Source: Sphingomonas sp. BT-65
GTDB lineage: Bacteria; Pseudomonadota; Alphaproteobacteria; Sphingomonadales; Sphingomonadaceae
Length of the DNA: 64,000 nt
Direction: 5' to 3'
Assembly (NCBI RefSeq): GCF_026107375.2
Contig: NZ_JAPCIA010000001.1
Span: 2,294,001-2,358,000, forward strand
In this document: in pieces, positions 51,357 to 60,445 of the stretch
How positions within the stretch are numbered: the first letter of the stretch is position 1
Layout: each line of letters starts with the position of its first letter
Notes under the pieces: generated by a model
What the model saw: only the letters and a program-made list of their open reading frames with translations
The model's database searches: none
What the model was told of the DNA's origin: nothing
Made by a program: the position numbers and the translations under genes

Positions 51357-52684
51357 CCGCCATCCGTCCCTCCCGTGCGCGGCTGACCCTGTTCGCCTTC
51401 GGGGACTTCGCGTTCAATCTCTACTGGCAGAGCGCGATGCTCTTCCTGCTGTTCTACTATACCGATGCGCTTGGTCTGCCGGTGGGCGCCGCGGCGGCGA
51501 TCTTCATGGCGGCGTCGGTGTGGGACGGGATCGCCAACTTCGCCGCCGGGGTGCTCGCCGACCGGCGCGAACCCAAAGGCGGGCTCGGGCGGCTGGTGGC
51601 GATTGGCGGCATCCCGCTGGGGCTCGGCTTCGTGCTTGCGTGGCTGCCACCGCTGGCGCCGGGCTGGTGGGGCATGGCGGGGGTGTTCGCGGGTCATATC
51701 GCGTTTCGCACCGCTTATGCCTTCATCAACCTGCCCTATCTCGCGATGAGCGCGCGGGTGAGCGCTGACAGCGGCGACCGCGCCTATGTCGCGGGGATGC
51801 GGATGCTGTCGGGCACGCTGGCGGCGGTGGTGGTGGCGCTGGGCACCGTACCGCTCGGCGGGCTGCTGCTCGGGACCAAGGTGGCCGCCAATGCCTATCT
51901 CGGCGCGGCATTGCTGTTCGCGGTGGCGGGCGCGGCGATCCTCGCCTGGGTGGGCCTCAGCTATCGCGAAGCGGATGTGCCCGAGCGGCGTGAACCGGTG
52001 CCGGTATGGACCGCGCTCAGGAGCATCGCCGCCAACCGCGCCTTCGTCACGCTCAACCTCGCGATGATGGCGATGATCGTGGCGGTGACGATCCTCAACA
52101 AGTCCGTACTCTATTATTTCAAATACTTCCTCGGCGACGAGGGTGGCGGGCAGCTCGCGCTTGCCTCGATGAGCGTGGTGAGCGCGGTGTCGGTGCCGCT
52201 GTGGATGCTGCTCCAGCGACGGCTGGGGACGCGCGCCTTGTGGTTCCTCGCCGCGGTGCTGGCGATGGCGGGGCTCGCATCGTTCGCGGCGTTCGACATC
52301 CAGCGCGCGGGAGTGATGCAGGCCTATCTAATGGCGATGCAGGCGATGATCGTGGGCCTCAACTTCGTCTTCTGGGCGATGCTGCCCAACACGATCGAAT
52401 ATGGCGAGCAGACCACCGGGCTGCGCGTCGAGGGGGCGGTGTTCGGCATGGCGGCGCTGCTGCAGCGCGTGGCGATCGGGATTGCAACGGTGATCCTGGG
52501 GCTGGGGTTCGAAAGCGCGGGCTATGTCGCCAATGTCGCGCAGAGCGCGGCGACGCTGAGCGCGATGCGGCTGACGATCGCGCTGGTGCCATTGGGCTTC
52601 CTCGCGCTGTCGTGCGTGCTGATGGCGATGAACCCGCTGGGGCGCGGGGCGCATGCACGGATCGTACGCGACCTCCGGGGGTAG
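51353..52684 (+). CDS. GPH-type sugar MFS transporter
   Basis: A 443-residue inner-membrane symporter of the glycoside-pentoside-hexuronide group with 12 predicted helices. The family marks are the N-terminal FGDFAFNLYWQSAMLFLLFYYTDALGL (core FAFNLYWQS, residues about 18-26), ASVWDGIANFAAGVLADR with the conserved Asp, and the NTIEYGEQTTGLR loop (near 348-360). These carriers import (oligo)saccharides with cations. TTG at 51353 overlaps the YcxB-like stop. It converges with the GH3 beta-glucosidase and probably imports products of the downstream carbohydrate locus, though it is transcribed from the smc side. Confidence 0.88.
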   Translation: MTAIRPSRARLTLFAFGDFAFNLYWQSAMLFLLFYYTDALGLPVGAAAAIFMAASVWDGIANFAAGVLADRREPKGGLGRLVAIGGIPLGLGFVLAWLPPLAPGWWGMAGVFAGHIAFRTAYAFINLPYLAMSARVSADSGDRAYVAGMRMLSGTLAAVVVALGTVPLGGLLLGTKVAANAYLGAALLFAVAGAAILAWVGLSYREADVPERREPVPVWTALRSIAANRAFVTLNLAMMAMIVAVTILNKSVLYYFKYFLGDEGGGQLALASMSVVSAVSVPLWMLLQRRLGTRALWFLAAVLAMAGLASFAAFDIQRAGVMQAYLMAMQAMIVGLNFVFWAMLPNTIEYGEQTTGLRVEGAVFGMAALLQRVAIGIATVILGLGFESAGYVANVAQSAATLSAMRLTIALVPLGFLALSCVLMAMNPLGRGAHARIVRDLRG

Positions 52685-52686
52685 CT

Positions 52687-52747
52687 GTCCGGCACCGCCC
52701 CGGGGAGGAGGGAAGGGAAGCGGTGCCGGACCCCCGGCATGCCGGGG
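52687..52747. terminator. Bidirectional terminator between the MFS and GH3 genes
   Basis: Two strong structures in the convergent gap: a perfect 12-bp stem GTCCGGCACCGC (52687-52698) with GCGGTGCCGGAC (52720-52731), and a perfect 16-bp palindrome CCCCGGCATGCCGGGG (52732-52747). Confidence 0.7.
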
Positions 52748-52755
52748 AAGCGGGT

Positions 52756-55044
52756 TCAGGCCGTGAGCGTGAAGGTCGAATGTACGCCTTCCGCCTGCGC
52801 CGAGGGCGCGATCCACACGTCGAACAGGCCGGGCTCGACCGTCGGTTTCAGCTCGCGGCCGATGAATTCGAGCTGCGACCGCTTGAGCACGAAGCGGACG
52901 GTCTCCGACGCGCCCGGGGCGAGCGCGACCTTACGGAATGCCTTGAGCTCACGGATGGGGCGAGTGATGCTCGCCGCGCGATCGCGGATGTAGAGCTGCA
53001 CCACCTCTTCCGCTGCGCGGGAGCCGCGGTTGGTGACTGTCGCGGTGAAGGCGATCTCACCGTCCCAGGCGAGATTGCCCTGGTCGGGGGTCAGGCCAGC
53101 ATATTCGATCTTGCCGTAGGTCAAGCCGTGGCCGAACGGGTAGAGCGCCGAGTTCGGGATCGAGCGATAGTGGGTCTTGTACTCCTCGAGCTTGGCGTCG
53201 CTCGGGTTGGGGCGGCCGGTCGGCTTGTGGGAATAGTAGAAGGGCTGCTGGCCCGGCTCGCGCGGGAAGCTCATCGGCAGGCGGCCCGAGGGGCTGTAGT
53301 CGCCGAACAGGACGTCGGCGATGGCGTTGCCGCTCTCCGACCCCAGGAACCAGGTGACGAGGATCGCGGGAGCGTTCTTCACGGCACCTTCGAGCGCGAG
53401 CGCGCGGCCGTTCTTGAGGATGACGATCACCGGCTTGCCCACCGCGGCGACCGCCTCGGCCAGCGCCTGCTGGGGTTCGGGGACGGTGATACTGGTGCGC
53501 GACTGCGCCTCGCCCGACATGCGCTCGCTCTCGCCGATCGCGAGCAGGACGACATCGGCGTTGCGCGCCGCAGCGACCGCGGCGTCGATCCCGCCAGCGA
53601 GCGGCGCCTCGACCTCCGAGCCCTCGACCACAGTGATCTGCGCACTCTTGCCGAGCGCGTTGTGCACGCCGGTCTCGAGGTCGATGGCGAGCTTGTTGTC
53701 GCCATAGACGCACCACGGGCCGTTGAGGTCGTGCTGGCCGGCGGCGAACGGGCCGATGATCGCGATCTTCTGCCCACCCTTGCGCAGCGGGAGGATATCG
53801 CCCTCGTTCTTGAGGAGGACGATCGATTTCCTGGCCATCTCGCGCGACAATGCCAGCGTTGTCTTGTTGCGGCTGCGCGCAGCCTCGCGCTTCTCGTCGA
53901 TGCGGCGGAACGGGTTCTCGAACAGGCCGAGCGCGGCCTTGATCGCCAGCACCTTGCGCACCGAGGCGTCGAGCCGCTCCATCGGCACTTCGCCCTTCTC
54001 GACCAGGTCGGGCAGGTGGTCGCGGTAGAAGCCGCTGGTCATGCTCATGTCGACCCCGGCCAGGAAGGCGAGCTTGGTCGCCTCGCGCGCGTCGGCGGCG
54101 AAGCCGTGCGCGATCATCTCCATGTCGCCGGTGTAATCGGACACGACGAAGCCCTGATAGCCCCATTCGTCGCGCAGCACCTTGCGCATCAGCCATTCGT
54201 TGCCGGTGGCGGGGATGCCCGACAACTCGTTGAACGAGGCCATCGCCGACAGCGCGCCGGCGTTGAAGGCGGACTGGAAGGGCGGGAAATAGATCTCGCG
54301 CAGCGTGCGCTCCGAGACGTCGACGGTGTTGTAGTCGAGCCCCGCCTCGGCCGCGCCATAGGCGGCGAAATGCTTGGCGCAGGCCATCATCGTGTCGATC
54401 GCCTTGAGGCTGGCGCCCTGGAAGCCGCGCACGCGCGCCGCGGCGAAGAGGTTGCCGAGATGCACGTCCTCGCCCGCGCCCTCCATCGTGCGACCCCAGC
54501 GCTGGTCGCGCGAGATGTCGACCATCGGCGCGAAGGTCCAGTCGATGCCCGCGGCGGCCGCTTCATAGGACGCGGCCCTGGCGGTCTTCTCGGCCAGCGC
54601 GGGCTCGAAGCTCGCGGCTTCGCCGACGGGGACTGGGAAGATGGTGCGGTGACCGTGGATGATGTCGGCGGCGAAGATCAGCGGGATCTTGAGCCGCGAT
54701 TCCTTGACCGCGGCGGTCTGCATGATCCGGCACATGTGCGTGCCGCTGCCGTTGAACACGCCGGTGAGCATGCCCTTGCGGACTTCCTCGACCTGCTGCT
54801 CGAAGTTCGCGTTCGAGCCGCTGGCGGGATTGATCACAGTGCTGCCGCCCCAGGCCGAAGCCATCAGGCTGAGCTGCCCGGCCTTCTCTGCCAGCGTCAT
54901 CTTGGCGACCAGCGCATCGATGAAGGCGGGCACCTCGACGCTCGCCGCCTGCTGCATGAGCGCGCGCGCCGGGCTGTGCAGCCACGCCGCGATCGCGCCG
55001 GCGCCCATCAGCGCCGCGCGGCGGGAAATCCGGGTGTCGAGCAT
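52756..55044 (-). CDS. GH3 beta-glucosidase (BglX type), Tat-exported
   Basis: A 762-residue periplasmic exo-beta-glucosidase. The N-terminus has a twin-arginine signal (ISRRAALMGAGAIAAW). The GH3 barrel (residues about 35-370) includes the AKHFAAYG motif near 223 and the nucleophile D303 in GFVVSDYTGDM. The second domain (about 400-600) and a C-terminal fibronectin-III-like domain (about 680-750) complete the normal BglX architecture. It would release glucose from short beta-glucans such as sophorose or laminaribiose. It is divergent from lacI, with the operator TAACCGGTTA in the shared gap. Confidence 0.94.
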   Translation of the reverse strand: MLDTRISRRAALMGAGAIAAWLHSPARALMQQAASVEVPAFIDALVAKMTLAEKAGQLSLMASAWGGSTVINPASGSNANFEQQVEEVRKGMLTGVFNGSGTHMCRIMQTAAVKESRLKIPLIFAADIIHGHRTIFPVPVGEAASFEPALAEKTARAASYEAAAAGIDWTFAPMVDISRDQRWGRTMEGAGEDVHLGNLFAAARVRGFQGASLKAIDTMMACAKHFAAYGAAEAGLDYNTVDVSERTLREIYFPPFQSAFNAGALSAMASFNELSGIPATGNEWLMRKVLRDEWGYQGFVVSDYTGDMEMIAHGFAADAREATKLAFLAGVDMSMTSGFYRDHLPDLVEKGEVPMERLDASVRKVLAIKAALGLFENPFRRIDEKREAARSRNKTTLALSREMARKSIVLLKNEGDILPLRKGGQKIAIIGPFAAGQHDLNGPWCVYGDNKLAIDLETGVHNALGKSAQITVVEGSEVEAPLAGGIDAAVAAARNADVVLLAIGESERMSGEAQSRTSITVPEPQQALAEAVAAVGKPVIVILKNGRALALEGAVKNAPAILVTWFLGSESGNAIADVLFGDYSPSGRLPMSFPREPGQQPFYYSHKPTGRPNPSDAKLEEYKTHYRSIPNSALYPFGHGLTYGKIEYAGLTPDQGNLAWDGEIAFTATVTNRGSRAAEEVVQLYIRDRAASITRPIRELKAFRKVALAPGASETVRFVLKRSQLEFIGRELKPTVEPGLFDVWIAPSAQAEGVHSTFTLTA

Positions 55045-55165
55045 CTCTTGTCCTCTCCTGAACGCATCGCGCCAGCGACAGCGCGGGGGGAATGCGAATG
55101 GAACGCCGCCCTATTTGCAAGGCCCCCTTTTCCAGGCCCCGGTTTTAGGGTTGTCGCGGTAAACC

Positions 55166-55177
55166 GTAACCGGTTAC
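55166..55177. promoter_or_regulatory. LacI-type operator in the GH3-lacI intergenic region
   Basis: Perfect 12-bp palindrome GTAACCGGTTAC, 122 bases from the GH3 start and 80 from lacI. A second half-match CGGTTACCG is at 55226-55234, closer to lacI. The same palindrome, 14 bp long, occurs upstream of the TonB receptor (63486-63499). Confidence 0.75.
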
Positions 55178-55257
55178 ATGCCGTCGAACGAACCAATTTG
55201 CAATCGCGAATGATCCGCCCGAATACGGTTACCGCAACCTGGGGGGAGAGAGGGTGA

Positions 55258-56253
55258 ATGGCCGAGGCGACGATCCGCGACGTGGCGCGCCGGGCGCAGG
55301 TATCGATCGCATCGGTATCGCGCGCGCTGAACGGGCTTGGCAATGTCCGGGAGGAGACGCGCGAGCGGGTGATCGCCGCCGCCGCCGAGCTCGGCTATGT
55401 GCCGCATGCCGGCGCGCGCAGCCTGAGTCTCGCGCGTGCCTATGCCGTGGGCGTGGTGCTGCCCGACCTGCACGGCGAATTCTTCAGCGAGTTCGTGCGC
55501 GGCATGGACCGCGAGGCGAGCCGGCGCGGCTATGTGCTGCTGCTGTCCAACATCCATGACGAGAGCGAGCAGGCTGCGAACGCGCTGAAGGCGATGCGCG
55601 GGCGCGTCGACGGGCTGATCGTGATGGCGCCGCACCTTGGCGCCGGGATGCTGCGCGCGGCGCTGCCGCCGACGCTGCCGTCGCTGTTCATCAACGGGCC
55701 CGAAGAAATCGACGACCGGCCGACGCTGCGCCTCGACAATGTGGGAGCCATGGACGCGATGGTCGCGCACCTGGTCGCCAACGGGCACCGGCGGATCGTC
55801 CATGTCGCGGGGCCGGAAGGCAATGTCGACGCGCGCGAACGCGTCGAGGGCTATCGCGCCGCGATGGCCCGGCATGCGCCCGATGTCGAGCCGTTGATCG
55901 TGGCGGGGGATTTCTCCGAGGAAGGCGGCGAAGCGGCGATCCGGACGATCCGGAAAAACGCGATTCCCTGTGACGCGGTGTTCGCGGCGAACGACATGAT
56001 GGCGATCGGCTGCCTCCAGGCGCTGAAAGCCGCGGGGATCGACGTGCCGGGCGAGATCGCGGTCGCCGGCTTCGACGACGTTCCGCTGGCGCGCTACCTC
56101 GGCGTCACCACGGTGCGCGTGCGAATCGCCGAGATGGGCGCGCGCGCGATCGAGCGGCTGATCGACATACTCGAAGGCGGGCCGGCGGACGATCGCGCGG
56201 AACGCCACAGCGCCGAGCTGGTGGTGCGGGACACCACAGCGGCGCGGCCCTGA
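55258..56253 (+). CDS. LacI-family transcriptional regulator
   Basis: A 331-residue repressor. The N-terminal HTH is TIRDVARRAQVSIASVSRAL (residues 5-24) with the hinge helix around LSLARAYAVG; the core is a periplasmic-binding-type sugar sensor (GVVLPDLHGEFFSEF; VDGLIVMAPH; DAVFAANDMMAIGCLQAL). It is divergent from the GH3 gene and 31 bases upstream of the glucanase gene, with which it is probably cotranscribed. The operator palindromes at 55166-55177 and 63486-63499 are its likely targets. A ribosome site GGGAGAGAGG precedes the ATG. Confidence 0.93.
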   Translation: MAEATIRDVARRAQVSIASVSRALNGLGNVREETRERVIAAAAELGYVPHAGARSLSLARAYAVGVVLPDLHGEFFSEFVRGMDREASRRGYVLLLSNIHDESEQAANALKAMRGRVDGLIVMAPHLGAGMLRAALPPTLPSLFINGPEEIDDRPTLRLDNVGAMDAMVAHLVANGHRRIVHVAGPEGNVDARERVEGYRAAMARHAPDVEPLIVAGDFSEEGGEAAIRTIRKNAIPCDAVFAANDMMAIGCLQALKAAGIDVPGEIAVAGFDDVPLARYLGVTTVRVRIAEMGARAIERLIDILEGGPADDRAERHSAELVVRDTTAARP

Positions 56254-56284
56254 CTTCAAGCAAGCTCACGAGAGGAACCCGTTC

Positions 56285-57715
56285 ATGCGTATTCCCGTCA
56301 CCCGCCGTTCGCTGCTCGCCGCACCCGCCCTCGGCGCTCTCGCCGTGCCCGCCACTGCGCGGCCGCTGCTTGCGCAGACCACGAAGCCCGCGCTGCCGGA
56401 CTGGTATGCCGATCTCGAGCGGCGCACCTTCGACTTCTTCTGGGAGCTGGCCAACCGCAAGAATGGGCTGGTGCCCGATCGCTGGCCGACCCCGGCCTTC
56501 TGCTCGATCGCGTCGGTGGGCTATGCGCTCGGCGCTTATCCGATCGGTGTCGAGCGCGGCTGGGTGACGCGCGCTGCGGCGGCCGAGCTGACGCGGACCA
56601 CGCTGCGCTTCTTCTGGAACGCGCCGCAGGGGTCCGAGCCGACGGGCAAGACCGGGCACAAGGGCTTCTTCTATCACTTCATCGACATGGAGACCGGGCA
56701 TCGCTTCCGGAATGTCGAGCTGTCGAGCGTCGACACCACCATCCTGTTCATGGGCATCCTGTTCGCCGCCGAGTATTTCGATGCCGACAACGCTGTCGAG
56801 ACCGAGATCCGCAAACTCGCCGTCGATATCTATGCGCGCGCCGACTGGAATTTCTTCCGCAGCGACGGGCGCGCGGCGATCTCGATGGGCTGGCACCCCG
56901 AGACCGGCCTGATCCCCGCCAATTGGACCGGATATAACGAGGGCATGTTCGTCTATGTCCTCGCGCTCGCATCGCCGACGCACGCGGTGCCGGCGAACAG
57001 CTGGGAGGCGTGGACCGCGAAATATGCGCAGTGCTGGCGCGGCACGGGCGACACCCGCCACCTCGCCTTCGCGCCGCTGTTCGGCCACCAGTACAGCCAT
57101 ATCTGGATCGATTTCCGCGGCATCCGCGACAAGCCGATGCGCGAGGCCGGGCTCGACTATTTCGAGAACAGCCGCCGCGCGACCTATGCCAACCGCGCCT
57201 ACTGCATCGCCAACCCGATGGGCTGGAGCGGCTATTCGAAGGACATCTGGGGCCTCACCGCGTGCGACGGGCCAGGCAACTACCAGATCCCGTTCAAGGG
57301 CAGGACGGCAACCTTCTACGGTTATGCGGCGCGCGGGCCGCTCGGCCAGCCCGACGAGCGCGACGACGGCACGATCGCGCCGACCGCGGCGCTGGGCTCG
57401 CTGCCCTTCGCGCCCGAGATCGTGGTCCCGGCCGCCCAGGCGCTGCGCCAATCGCCAGGGCTCTACGCCAAATATGGCTTTCTCGACGCGATCAACCCGA
57501 GTTTCACCTGGACCGACAAGAAGCTCGAGGTCGGCAGGATCAATGGCGCACATGGCTGGCTCGGCACCGATTATATCGGCATCGACCAGGGTCCGATCCT
57601 GCTCCAGGCGGCGAACTATCGCAGCGACTTCGTATGGAAGCGGATGCGGGGATCCAAGGTGATCCGGCGCGGGCTGGAGCTGGCCGGGTTCACCGGGGGA
57701 TGGTTGGCGGAATGA
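56285..57715 (+). CDS. PF10091 'glucoamylase'-domain glycoside hydrolase, GH144-like (putative beta-1,2-glucanase)
   Basis: A 476-residue secreted (alpha/alpha)6-barrel enzyme. The N-terminus has a twin-arginine-like signal (PVTRRSLLAAPALGALAVPA, cleavage near LLA-Q). The catalytic domain shows the PF10091 blocks RTFDFFWELANRKNGLVPDRWP, cut here to core FFWELANRKNGL (about residues 55-66), then DTTILFMGILFAAEYF, GWHPETGLIPANWTGYNEGM (near 206) and GPIL near the end. GH144 members degrade beta-1,2-glucan to sophoro-oligosaccharides; the same domain occurs in cyclic beta-1,2-glucan synthases. The specific activity is inferred. It follows lacI closely and converges with the GH43-like gene. Confidence 0.8.
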   Translation: MRIPVTRRSLLAAPALGALAVPATARPLLAQTTKPALPDWYADLERRTFDFFWELANRKNGLVPDRWPTPAFCSIASVGYALGAYPIGVERGWVTRAAAAELTRTTLRFFWNAPQGSEPTGKTGHKGFFYHFIDMETGHRFRNVELSSVDTTILFMGILFAAEYFDADNAVETEIRKLAVDIYARADWNFFRSDGRAAISMGWHPETGLIPANWTGYNEGMFVYVLALASPTHAVPANSWEAWTAKYAQCWRGTGDTRHLAFAPLFGHQYSHIWIDFRGIRDKPMREAGLDYFENSRRATYANRAYCIANPMGWSGYSKDIWGLTACDGPGNYQIPFKGRTATFYGYAARGPLGQPDERDDGTIAPTAALGSLPFAPEIVVPAAQALRQSPGLYAKYGFLDAINPSFTWTDKKLEVGRINGAHGWLGTDYIGIDQGPILLQAANYRSDFVWKRMRGSKVIRRGLELAGFTGGWLAE

Positions 57716-57724
57716 AGCTCCATT

Positions 57725-57840
57725 CCTCCCCCCGGGGGACCGCCGAAGGCGGTGGAGGGGTAGTTTCGGCAAGCGGTGCCGCGTGGGGAGAATACCCCTC
57801 CGTCAGCGCTACGCGCTGCCACCTCCCCCTCCGGGGGAGG
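57725..57840. repeat. Palindromic intergenic repeat element in the glucanase-GH43 junction
   Basis: About 116 bases forming an imperfect inverted repeat: the left arm begins CCTCCCCCCGGGGGACC and runs to GGAGGGGTA, the right arm is its near-complement ending TCCGGGGGAGG. It resembles the REP-like convergent-junction elements common in sphingomonad genomes and may also act as a terminator for both flanking genes. Confidence 0.7.
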
Positions 57841-57849
57841 ATTTGAAAA

Positions 57850-59682
57850 CTAGCGCATCCGCACCGGCTTGCTGCGCTTCGACACGCCGGTCTCGTTGAA
57901 CGCCTCGACCGCGGCATAATAGCCGACGTCGACGTTCAGCGCGCGCAGGTCCTGCTTGCCGGTCTCGCCGCTACCGAGCTCGTCGGCGAAGACCTGATAA
58001 GTCAGCGTCAGGCGGTCGGGGCGCACGCCCCACATGACGTTGTAGCCCACCGCGCCAGGCACCTTGCGCCAGCTGATGCGGGCATTGCGCTGGTCCTTCT
58101 CGCGCACCGCCGTGACGCCGCCGGGGAGCGCAGGCGCGGCGCCCCCGGCATTGCCGAACACGCGCAGGTCGTTGATCGCGAGATGCGCGCCGCCGACATG
58201 GCCGTGGACGTAGCGGACGTAGCGGACCTTGGCCGGCGCCTCGAGCTGGAAATAGGCGTTGGGACGGTCGCGACGCGGGCCCTCGGTTTCGGCGAGCTTC
58301 GACCAGCGCTTGCCGTCGGCGGAGCCCTCGAGACGGAACTCGGTATAGATATCGGGCGCGTCGCCGAAGCGGCCGGACTTGTAGTCGGCGAAATTGACCT
58401 GGATCGCACGGACGGTCTTCACGGCGCCAAGGTCCATCGTCAGCGTCTCTCCGGGATTCCGACTCTGCGCGACCCAGAAGGTGCGCGGATTCTCGTCGGC
58501 GGCGCGGCTGGCGTCATATTCGCCGAGCGTCGAGGAGGCGACGAGCTGCTTGCGGTAGGAGAGCAGCATCCAGCCGGTGAACAGCGACTCGATGTCATCG
58601 ACCTTGCTCTCGGGCGCCCAGTGCGGGAAGTCGCCGAAGCGCGCCGAGGACCACATCTGCCCGTCCGCCTCGAAGCGCGTCGGGAACATGTTGATACGCC
58701 GCTCGAAGGTCCAGTTGTGGCCGAGCCAGGGCGTGCCGGTGTTCCACCAGTTGCCGTGATTGTCCGCGAAGGTCGAGCCGTGGCCCGCGCCCTCGACGAA
58801 GCCGCCAGGCTTGTAGGCGACCGGGTTCCACGGCGCATATTCCCATGGGCCGAGCGGCGATTTCGAGGTGTAGGTGCCGTTAGCATAGGCGTTATACTCG
58901 GTGCCCGGCGCGCCGTATTGGAGATAATAGGTGCCGGCGACCTTGGTCATCCAGGCGCCCTCCATGAACGGCTTGATCGGCGTGCCGTTGGGCAGGCCGC
59001 CCGAATGATCCTGGCCGAAGCGCTCCCAGCCATGCTGGTCGGGATGGAGCTTGAACATCTCCTTGGCCGGGCCCTTGTAGACCAGGCGGTCGTCCTTGAA
59101 CTCGATCTCGAGCCCGTAGAGCGGGAAGACGTTGGACGAGTTCCAGTAGAGATACCATTTGCCGTCATCGTCGAGGAACAATGCCGGATCCCATGGACCG
59201 GGCGGGATCTCGCCGGGCTTCATCTTCTCCTCCTCGCCGGGACGGACCTGGCCGGGAAGACGCGGCATGCGGCGGACGAAATAGTCGAGCCGGCCGGTCT
59301 CGGGCGCGTCGGTGACGTAGATCGCGCCGGGCTCCATCATCGAGGGCATGAGGTAGAGCCGCTCGCCGTCGGACCAGGCGGCGGGGGCGACGAAGCTGTC
59401 ATTCTCCCAACGGCTGGGCGTGATGAAGGTCCAGTCGACCAGGTTGGTCGAGCGCCAATAGCCATCGGCAAGCGTCTGGAAGAGGTAGAAGGCGCCCTTG
59501 TGCCGGATGATCACCGGATCGGCGCCGGTGCGGTAGGAAATGCCCTCGTTCAATTGCTCGAAATTGTAGCGGTAATCGATGTCGATCGGGTTGGCGTAGC
59601 TGCGCTTGCCCGGCTGCGCGCTCGCCGCGGTGGCGACCAGGGCGGTCAGCGCGACCGTCAGCAGGGGAGCGTACTTGAACAT
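57850..59682 (-). CDS. GH43-like protein with discoidin and fibronectin-type domains
   Basis: A 610-residue secreted protein (signal peptide cleaved near ASA-QP, residue 22). The five-bladed propeller (residues about 45-370) keeps the three GH43 acids: D55 (GADPVIIR), D165 (GPWDPALFLDDDG) and E241 (FMEGAWMTK). Residues about 390-515 form a discoidin/F5-8-type-C domain (LGEYDASRAADENPRTFW), and the last 90 are fibronectin-III-like (ISWRKVPGAVGYNVMWG). GH43 members usually cut arabinose, xylose or galactose linkages; its role beside a GH144-like glucanase is unexplained. Cotranscribed with DUF6445 and the TonB receptor upstream. Confidence 0.85.
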   Translation of the reverse strand: MFKYAPLLTVALTALVATAASAQPGKRSYANPIDIDYRYNFEQLNEGISYRTGADPVIIRHKGAFYLFQTLADGYWRSTNLVDWTFITPSRWENDSFVAPAAWSDGERLYLMPSMMEPGAIYVTDAPETGRLDYFVRRMPRLPGQVRPGEEEKMKPGEIPPGPWDPALFLDDDGKWYLYWNSSNVFPLYGLEIEFKDDRLVYKGPAKEMFKLHPDQHGWERFGQDHSGGLPNGTPIKPFMEGAWMTKVAGTYYLQYGAPGTEYNAYANGTYTSKSPLGPWEYAPWNPVAYKPGGFVEGAGHGSTFADNHGNWWNTGTPWLGHNWTFERRINMFPTRFEADGQMWSSARFGDFPHWAPESKVDDIESLFTGWMLLSYRKQLVASSTLGEYDASRAADENPRTFWVAQSRNPGETLTMDLGAVKTVRAIQVNFADYKSGRFGDAPDIYTEFRLEGSADGKRWSKLAETEGPRRDRPNAYFQLEAPAKVRYVRYVHGHVGGAHLAINDLRVFGNAGGAAPALPGGVTAVREKDQRNARISWRKVPGAVGYNVMWGVRPDRLTLTYQVFADELGSGETGKQDLRALNVDVGYYAAVEAFNETGVSKRSKPVRMR

Positions 59683-59693
59683 CGGGCGGTTCC

Positions 59694-60368
59694 TCAGTGG
59701 GTGCGAATGAACAGGTTGGCGGTGAGCCGACCCTGGCGCGGGTCGGCGCTCAGCTTCATGCCATGGGGGATGATTCCCGAATGGAGCAGCGCGCCGCGAT
59801 AGATGACGAGCCGGTCGGGCACCGCATCGATCCGCCCGATCTGCTCGAAATGCGCGTTGTTGGCATTGGTGTAGCCGGCGAGGCCCTCGCTCTCGGCCTT
59901 GGCGGCGGCGACGAAGGCGTCGCGATTTGCCTCGGTCACCAGCTCGATCCCGGTCGAGCGCTGGCGGTAGAAGGCCGTGCCGGTGCCGGGCGTGTCCGCG
60001 AGATAGTGGAGCACGGCGATGTAGTTGGGATCGGTCGAGTCGAAATGCGGCGCGCGCTGGGGAGGCGTAAGCGTCTCCGGCGGCGCGGTGACGATCGAGA
60101 AGCTCGCCTCGAGCAAGTCGAAGCCGTCGGCATCGAACGCCCCGCCGATGAACGGCGCGGCGGCCTCGAGCAGGCGGAAGGCATAGGCAACCGCATCGGC
60201 ATCGGCCTGGGTGAAGATGCGGCGCAGGCCGGGATAATAGGTCTGGCTCGGCGGGAATGGCGCGAGGCGGGCGGCGATCGCGATGACCGCAGCGGGATCG
60301 CCGGTTGCGCCGTCCACCGTGACGACGGGCTGACGGCTCTCACCGACGCGGTGCAGCTCGGGTTTCAC
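59694..60368 (-). CDS. DUF6445 family protein (cupin-like 2OG-Fe(II) dioxygenase fold)
   Basis: A 224-residue protein. The GTG at 60368 follows a GGGAGGG ribosome site; no in-frame ATG gives a better start. An iron-binding pattern H108-x-D110 (PHFDSTD) and a distal H196 (LLHSG), followed by arginines near 211-214, matches the 2-oxoglutarate/Fe(II) prolyl-hydroxylase-like fold. DUF6445 proteins are typically found beside TonB receptors and SapC/halogenase-like genes in sphingomonads and caulobacters; their substrates are unknown. Here it lies between the TonB receptor and the GH43-like gene in one operon, suggesting it acts on an imported glycan or on the receptor. Confidence 0.75.
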   Translation of the reverse strand: MKPELHRVGESRQPVVTVDGATGDPAAVIAIAARLAPFPPSQTYYPGLRRIFTQADADAVAYAFRLLEAAAPFIGGAFDADGFDLLEASFSIVTAPPETLTPPQRAPHFDSTDPNYIAVLHYLADTPGTGTAFYRQRSTGIELVTEANRDAFVAAAKAESEGLAGYTNANNAHFEQIGRIDAVPDRLVIYRGALLHSGIIPHGMKLSADPRQGRLTANLFIRTH

Positions 60369-60445
60369 TTGCCCTCCCTCGCCGAAGAAAAGGGGAAGGA
60401 AGCGATCTTGCCTCCCTCCCCGATTATGCCATGCCGATCCGAAGA

